Of a stretch of DNA of 8,718 nucleotides, positions 6,801 to 8,718 are shown piece after piece. Every line of letters begins with the position of its first letter. The stretch's first letter is position 1. Where the stretch lies: NCBI GenBank assembly GCA_026195755.1, contig JAPHRL010000119.1:1-8718 (forward strand), read 5' to 3'. Both the position numbers and the translations under genes were made by a program. The notes under the pieces were generated by a model. The model saw only the letters and a list, made by a program, of their open reading frames with translations, was not told the origin of the DNA and did no database searches. The DNA comes from Kangiella sp. (GTDB lineage Bacteria > Pseudomonadota > Gammaproteobacteria > Enterobacterales > Kangiellaceae).

Positions 6801-7433
6801 ATGGATACAACTGACTTGCCCGAAGAAAACGAATTGATTCAAAGGCTTATCAATCATGACCAGCAGCTATTTGTGACTGTTGTTAAAGCCTGGCATCCCT
6901 CTTTATATAGTGTCGCTGCTGCAATTGTCGGTCATTCAATCGCGGATGAGGTAGTACAGGAAGCCTGGGTGTCGGTGATAAAAGCCCTGCCCAAATTCGA
7001 AGGTCGCTCGGCTCTGAAGACCTGGGTCACTCGAATTGTTGCCAATGAAGCCAAAAACCGTTACCGCAAAAAATCGCGTTCCGTATCTTTGGAGTCGGTC
7101 GATGAAAACTGGTCGACAGATTCCAGAATGGTAAGCGATCCACGCTTTGATAGTAGCGGGCATTGGAATCAGCGAAACCCAGCTTGGGATATTGGTTCCC
7201 CTGATGAGTTACTGGCTGCTGGTGAATTACAAGACTGTGTCGATAAACATCTGACTCGCCTGCCCGATCAACAGAAATACATTATGGAGTTACGTGACTC
7301 TGCCGGTATGGGGATGGAAGAAATTTGTAACATTTTAGAAGTCAGTTCATCCAATGCCAGAGTGCTACTGCATCGAGCCAGGGATAAAATTCAGCAGGTA
7401 GTAGCCAAATTTCAGAGGACAGGCGAATGTTAA
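6801..7433 (+). CDS. ECF-type RNA polymerase sigma factor
   Basis: The 210-residue protein has the two-domain plan of extracytoplasmic-function sigma factors. Region 2 runs from about 19 to 92 and includes the -10 recognition/core-binding stretch ADEVVQEAWVSVIKALPKF followed by SALKTWVTRIVANEAKNRYRK. Region 4 runs from about 150 to 196: LTRLPDQQKYIMELRD, then a helix-turn-helix MEEICNILEVSSSNARVLLHRARDKI that reads the -35 element. The linker between them, about 55 residues with many Ser, Asp and Trp, is longer than in many family members. I chose the ATG at 6801, four bases after GAGG; a TTG at 6798 would touch the ribosome site. The next gene overlaps by seven bases and encodes its likely anti-sigma factor. 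The inducing signal is not visible; divergence from a flavin/Fe-S oxidoreductase hints at redox stress. Confidence 0.9.
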   Translation: MDTTDLPEENELIQRLINHDQQLFVTVVKAWHPSLYSVAAAIVGHSIADEVVQEAWVSVIKALPKFEGRSALKTWVTRIVANEAKNRYRKKSRSVSLESVDENWSTDSRMVSDPRFDSSGHWNQRNPAWDIGSPDELLAAGELQDCVDKHLTRLPDQQKYIMELRDSAGMGMEEICNILEVSSSNARVLLHRARDKIQQVVAKFQRTGEC

Positions 7434-7654
7434 GCTGTAAACATCTGGTCGAACAGGCCAGCGAATACATTGATGAAGAAATGAGCACGGGTAAGAGGGT
7501 GCAGGTTAAGTTGCATCTGTTCGTGTGCGTCAGCTGTCGCCGCTATATGAAGCAACTGAAACTGACCATAGCCATGTTAGGCAGGAAACATCACCATCAG
7601 GCACCCGAAGAGATGTGCCATCATTTGTTAAAAGAGTACCAAAAGGCAGAGTAG
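7427..7654 (+). CDS. Small cytoplasmic zinc anti-sigma factor (zf-HC2/ZAS type)
   Basis: This 75-residue protein carries H30-x3-C34-x2-C37, the core of the zinc-binding anti-sigma domain. C4 and H6 near the N-terminus, in the usual SCxH position, are candidate further ligands. The family holds its sigma factor inactive, and in several members (for example RsrA) zinc release on thiol oxidation frees it. No membrane segment is present, so the signal is probably sensed in the cytoplasm. A C-terminal tail with a HHH run (55-57) and C64-H65-H66 could add metal ligands; that is inference. The ATG at 7427 lies inside the last codons of the sigma gene, indicating translational coupling and near-equal synthesis, typical of such pairs. 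Confidence 0.85.
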   Translation: MLSCKHLVEQASEYIDEEMSTGKRVQVKLHLFVCVSCRRYMKQLKLTIAMLGRKHHHQAPEEMCHHLLKEYQKAE

Positions 7655-7670
7655 CAAAAGAAAAAGTATA

Positions 7671-7694
7671 AAAAACCCTGCCGAAGCAGGGTTT
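7671..7694 (-). terminator. Strong TTCG-loop terminator after bamE, possibly bidirectional
   Basis: AAACCCTGC (7673-7681) and GCAGGGTTT (7686-7694) form a perfect 9-bp stem. On the minus strand the loop reads TTCG, a very stable tetraloop, and the stem runs on into TTTTATAC and a further T-rich stretch. This is a textbook intrinsic terminator 21 bases beyond the bamE stop. In the plus direction, 18 bases after the anti-sigma stop, the stem ends in GGGTTTCTAG with only three Ts, so it may also stop that operon, less efficiently. Confidence 0.85.
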
Positions 7695-7715
7695 CTAGAT
7701 ATCAAAGCTGAGGGT

Positions 7716-8036
7716 TTACTCTTCAGATTCAGGCTTAATAGTACCTTCCATCGACTGCAAAATGTCTCCATTAAAGTGCAAAATCAAACGCTCTTCGCGT
7801 CGTTCAGCGCTCGACGGCACCATATAATACAAGTAATACCAGGTATCATCGTTAAGGTTGGTATTCAAAGCAGGGTTACCTAATACAAACGAAACCTGGT
7901 CCTTAGTCATGCCAGGCTTGATTTTATTAACTTCGGATTGCTCAAGGATATTACCTTGCTGAATGGTTGGCTTATAAACGCATGCGCTTATAAAACTGAA
8001 GCTGATCAAAAGTGCAGAAAGAAAAATAGTTTTCAT
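7716..8036 (-). CDS. Outer membrane protein assembly factor BamE (SmpA/OmlA) lipoprotein
   Basis: BamE is a small lipoprotein of the BAM complex, which inserts beta-barrel proteins into the outer membrane. The 106-residue product has a signal peptide ending in the lipobox ISAC, so C19 is the lipidated first mature residue; the following Val favours outer-membrane sorting. Family hallmarks are YKPTIQQGN (21-29) just after the lipid anchor, KPGMTKDQV (40-48), LGNPAL (52-57) and the TWYYLYY strand (65-71). The acidic tail (ESEE) is unremarkable. The ATG at 8036 has AGGA six bases upstream. The gene is divergent from fur, as in Pseudomonas, where it is called omlA. Confidence 0.95.
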   Translation of the reverse strand: MKTIFLSALLISFSFISACVYKPTIQQGNILEQSEVNKIKPGMTKDQVSFVLGNPALNTNLNDDTWYYLYYMVPSSAERREERLILHFNGDILQSMEGTIKPESEE

Positions 8037-8071
8037 GAATATCCTGATAGTTAGTGTTTTTTGCTGAAATT

Positions 8072-8096
8072 GCCATTCACAAGTATACTGAATGGC
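8072..8096. promoter_or_regulatory. Perfect 8-bp inverted repeat between bamE and fur
   Basis: GCCATTCA (8072-8079) and TGAATGGC (8089-8096) are perfect inverted arms around nine bases. The centre contains the minus-strand -10 box of bamE, and the right arm abuts the -35 of fur. A dimeric protein bound here could block bamE and touch both promoters. It does not resemble the Fur-box consensus. As RNA from the plus strand it would lie upstream of the fur transcription start, so a DNA-level role is more likely. Confidence 0.5.
8082..8087 (-). promoter_or_regulatory. -10 box of bamE
   Basis: Read on the minus strand the bases are TATACT, five of six consensus matches, about 45 bases before the bamE ATG. 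The region 16-18 bases further upstream (GATTTT or AGATTT) is a poor -35, so an activator or up-element may help. Confidence 0.45.
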
Positions 8097-8124
8097 TTTT
8101 CATAAAATCTTGGCATAGTATAAT
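8097..8124 (+). promoter_or_regulatory. Promoter of fur
   Basis: TTTTCA (8097-8102), a 16-base spacer and a perfect TATAAT (8119-8124) form a good sigma-70 promoter. Transcription should begin near 8131, leaving a leader of about 30 bases that contains the GGAGG ribosome site. Downstream bases 8120-8128 read ATAATCATT, matching the centre of the 19-bp Fur-box consensus; over the whole 19-mer I count 12 matches. Weak autoregulation is possible. Confidence 0.6.
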
Positions 8125-8146
8125 CATTTTGCCGCGCAAATCTATT

Positions 8147-8151
8147 GGAGG
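8147..8151 (+). promoter_or_regulatory. Ribosome binding site that fixes the fur start
   Basis: GGAGG lies eight bases before the TTG at 8160, ideal spacing. It overlaps an earlier in-frame TTG (8145), which rules that start out. An ATG at 8152 touches it directly and is out of frame with fur. Confidence 0.7.
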
Positions 8152-8159
8152 ATGAGTTT

Positions 8160-8561
8160 TTGGAAAATCAGCAACTAAAAAAAGCCGGATTAAAGGTTAC
8201 TCTGCCGAGGGTTAAGATATTACAAATCCTGGAAAGTTCCGATGATCGCCACTTAAGCGCGGAAGATGTCTACAAACTCTTGCTTGAAGCAGGTGACGAT
8301 GTAGGCTTAGCAACGGTTTACCGAGTATTAACCCAATTTGAGTCAGCAGGCCTTGTCACCCGCCACAACTTCGAAGGTGGCCATTCCGTATTTGAAATTG
8401 ATGATGGCGAACACCATGACCACATGGTTAATGTGGATGATGGCACCGTGATAGAGTTTTTCAACGAAGAGATCGAAGAGTTACAGCACAAAATTGCCAA
8501 GAAGCATGGTGTTGAAATTGTGGATCATAGTCTTGTCTTATACGTCAAAAACAAAAAGTAA
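8160..8561 (+). CDS. fur: Ferric uptake regulator Fur
   Basis: Fur is the iron-sensing repressor: the Fe2+-loaded dimer binds Fur boxes and shuts off iron-uptake genes. With a TTG start the protein is 133 residues and begins MENQQLKKAGLKVTLPR, the usual N-terminus of gammaproteobacterial Fur. The winged helix covers about 1-80, with the recognition helix GLATVYRVLTQFESAGL (49-65). The dimerisation and metal domain follows: H31, E79, H85-H86-D87-H88, E99 and H123 match metal-site residues of characterised Fur proteins. E. coli Fur has a Cys-x2-Cys zinc site after this motif. Here the positions are N91 and D94, and the whole protein lacks cysteine, as also seen around this motif in P. aeruginosa Fur. 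Zinc, if bound, must use His/Asp/Glu only. The gene is divergent from bamE and appears monocistronic. Confidence 0.96.
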   Translation: MENQQLKKAGLKVTLPRVKILQILESSDDRHLSAEDVYKLLLEAGDDVGLATVYRVLTQFESAGLVTRHNFEGGHSVFEIDDGEHHDHMVNVDDGTVIEFFNEEIEELQHKIAKKHGVEIVDHSLVLYVKNKK

Positions 8562-8643
8562 CTTTTAAAATGGTCTTTTGCTGAGATTGCTTTGTTAAAT
8601 TTACTCGCTCTCTCAGTCATGCATTAGATATGCACTCCTTCGA

Positions 8644-8665
8644 TGCGCGGTAAATTTGCCGCGCA
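8644..8665. repeat. GC-rich palindrome downstream of fur
   Basis: TGCGCGG (8644-8650) and CCGCGCA (8659-8665) are perfect 7-bp inverted arms around TAAATTTG, whose middle is itself symmetric. It begins 82 bases after the fur stop. Neither direction has a following U-run, so it is not a standard intrinsic terminator; it could be a Rho-dependent end, an mRNA 3' stabiliser or a protein site. The rest of 8562-8718 shows no gene I can support. Confidence 0.45.
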
Positions 8666-8718
8666 CTCTCAAGCAAAATCCTCATTTTAATCCTACGTTT
8701 AAGAGCTATAAATTAAAG

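Noticed and set aside
8581..8616. CTGAGA ... TCTCAG inverted repeat after fur as a terminator
   Set aside because: The stem is only six base pairs with a 24-base loop and no following T-run, so a stable terminator hairpin is unlikely.
8617..8685. A 22-codon minus-strand ORF with AGG upstream, near the right edge
   Set aside because: It runs through the GC palindrome, resembles no known peptide, and such short ORFs are expected by chance.

Overview
The window looks like an ordinary chromosomal segment of a free-living, probably marine, gammaproteobacterium. The evidence is the divergent bamE/fur pair (an arrangement known from Pseudomonas and relatives), a Fur that keeps the HHDH metal motif but has no cysteines, and a secreted protein with a GlyGly-CTERM tail, a sorting signal found mainly in marine gammaproteobacteria. 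A Kangiella-like host would fit the moderate GC content and gene set, but that is a guess from memory and not a sequence comparison. Coding density is high, and I see no insertion sequence, prophage, CRISPR array, tRNA or rRNA.

Layout. Bases 1-115 hold no gene I can support. On the minus strand, 116-1915 encodes a secreted choice-of-anchor B protein (LVIVD-type repeats plus GlyGly-CTERM). A 176-bp divergent gap holding a clear inverted repeat separates it from a plus-strand exported alpha/beta-hydrolase-like protein (2092-3129). The hydrolase ends tail-to-tail with a minus-strand malic enzyme (3126-4319); both stop codons lie in one TTAA. Upstream of the malic enzyme, a stem-loop (4433-4464) probably ends a two-gene minus-strand operon: a membrane-anchored FMN/3Fe-4S glutamate-synthase-like protein (5095-6615), then a DoxX-family membrane protein (4480-5070).

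Divergent from that operon, on the plus strand, are an ECF-type sigma factor (6801-7433) and an overlapping small zinc anti-sigma protein (7427-7654). A TTCG-loop terminator (7671-7694) separates them from the convergent bamE lipoprotein gene (7716-8036). bamE is divergent from fur (8160-8561), and the gap between them carries recognisable promoters and an 8-9-8 inverted repeat. The last 157 bases hold only a GC-rich palindrome.

How the genes may work together. The sigma/anti-sigma pair and the divergent oxidoreductase/DoxX operon share a promoter region with a dyad over the oxidoreductase -10 box, so a redox-stress regulon is a reasonable hypothesis (inference). Fur governs iron-responsive transcription, and BamE serves outer-membrane protein assembly. 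The malic enzyme links malate to pyruvate and reducing power. The two exported proteins at the left end have no assignable substrate.

I found no convincing new multi-gene defence or mobile system. The most interesting points are the ECF-ZAS/FMN-oxidoreductase/DoxX arrangement, the degenerate nucleophile elbow of the exported hydrolase, the TTG start of fur with an overlapping decoy ATG, and several unexplained dyads in divergent promoter regions.
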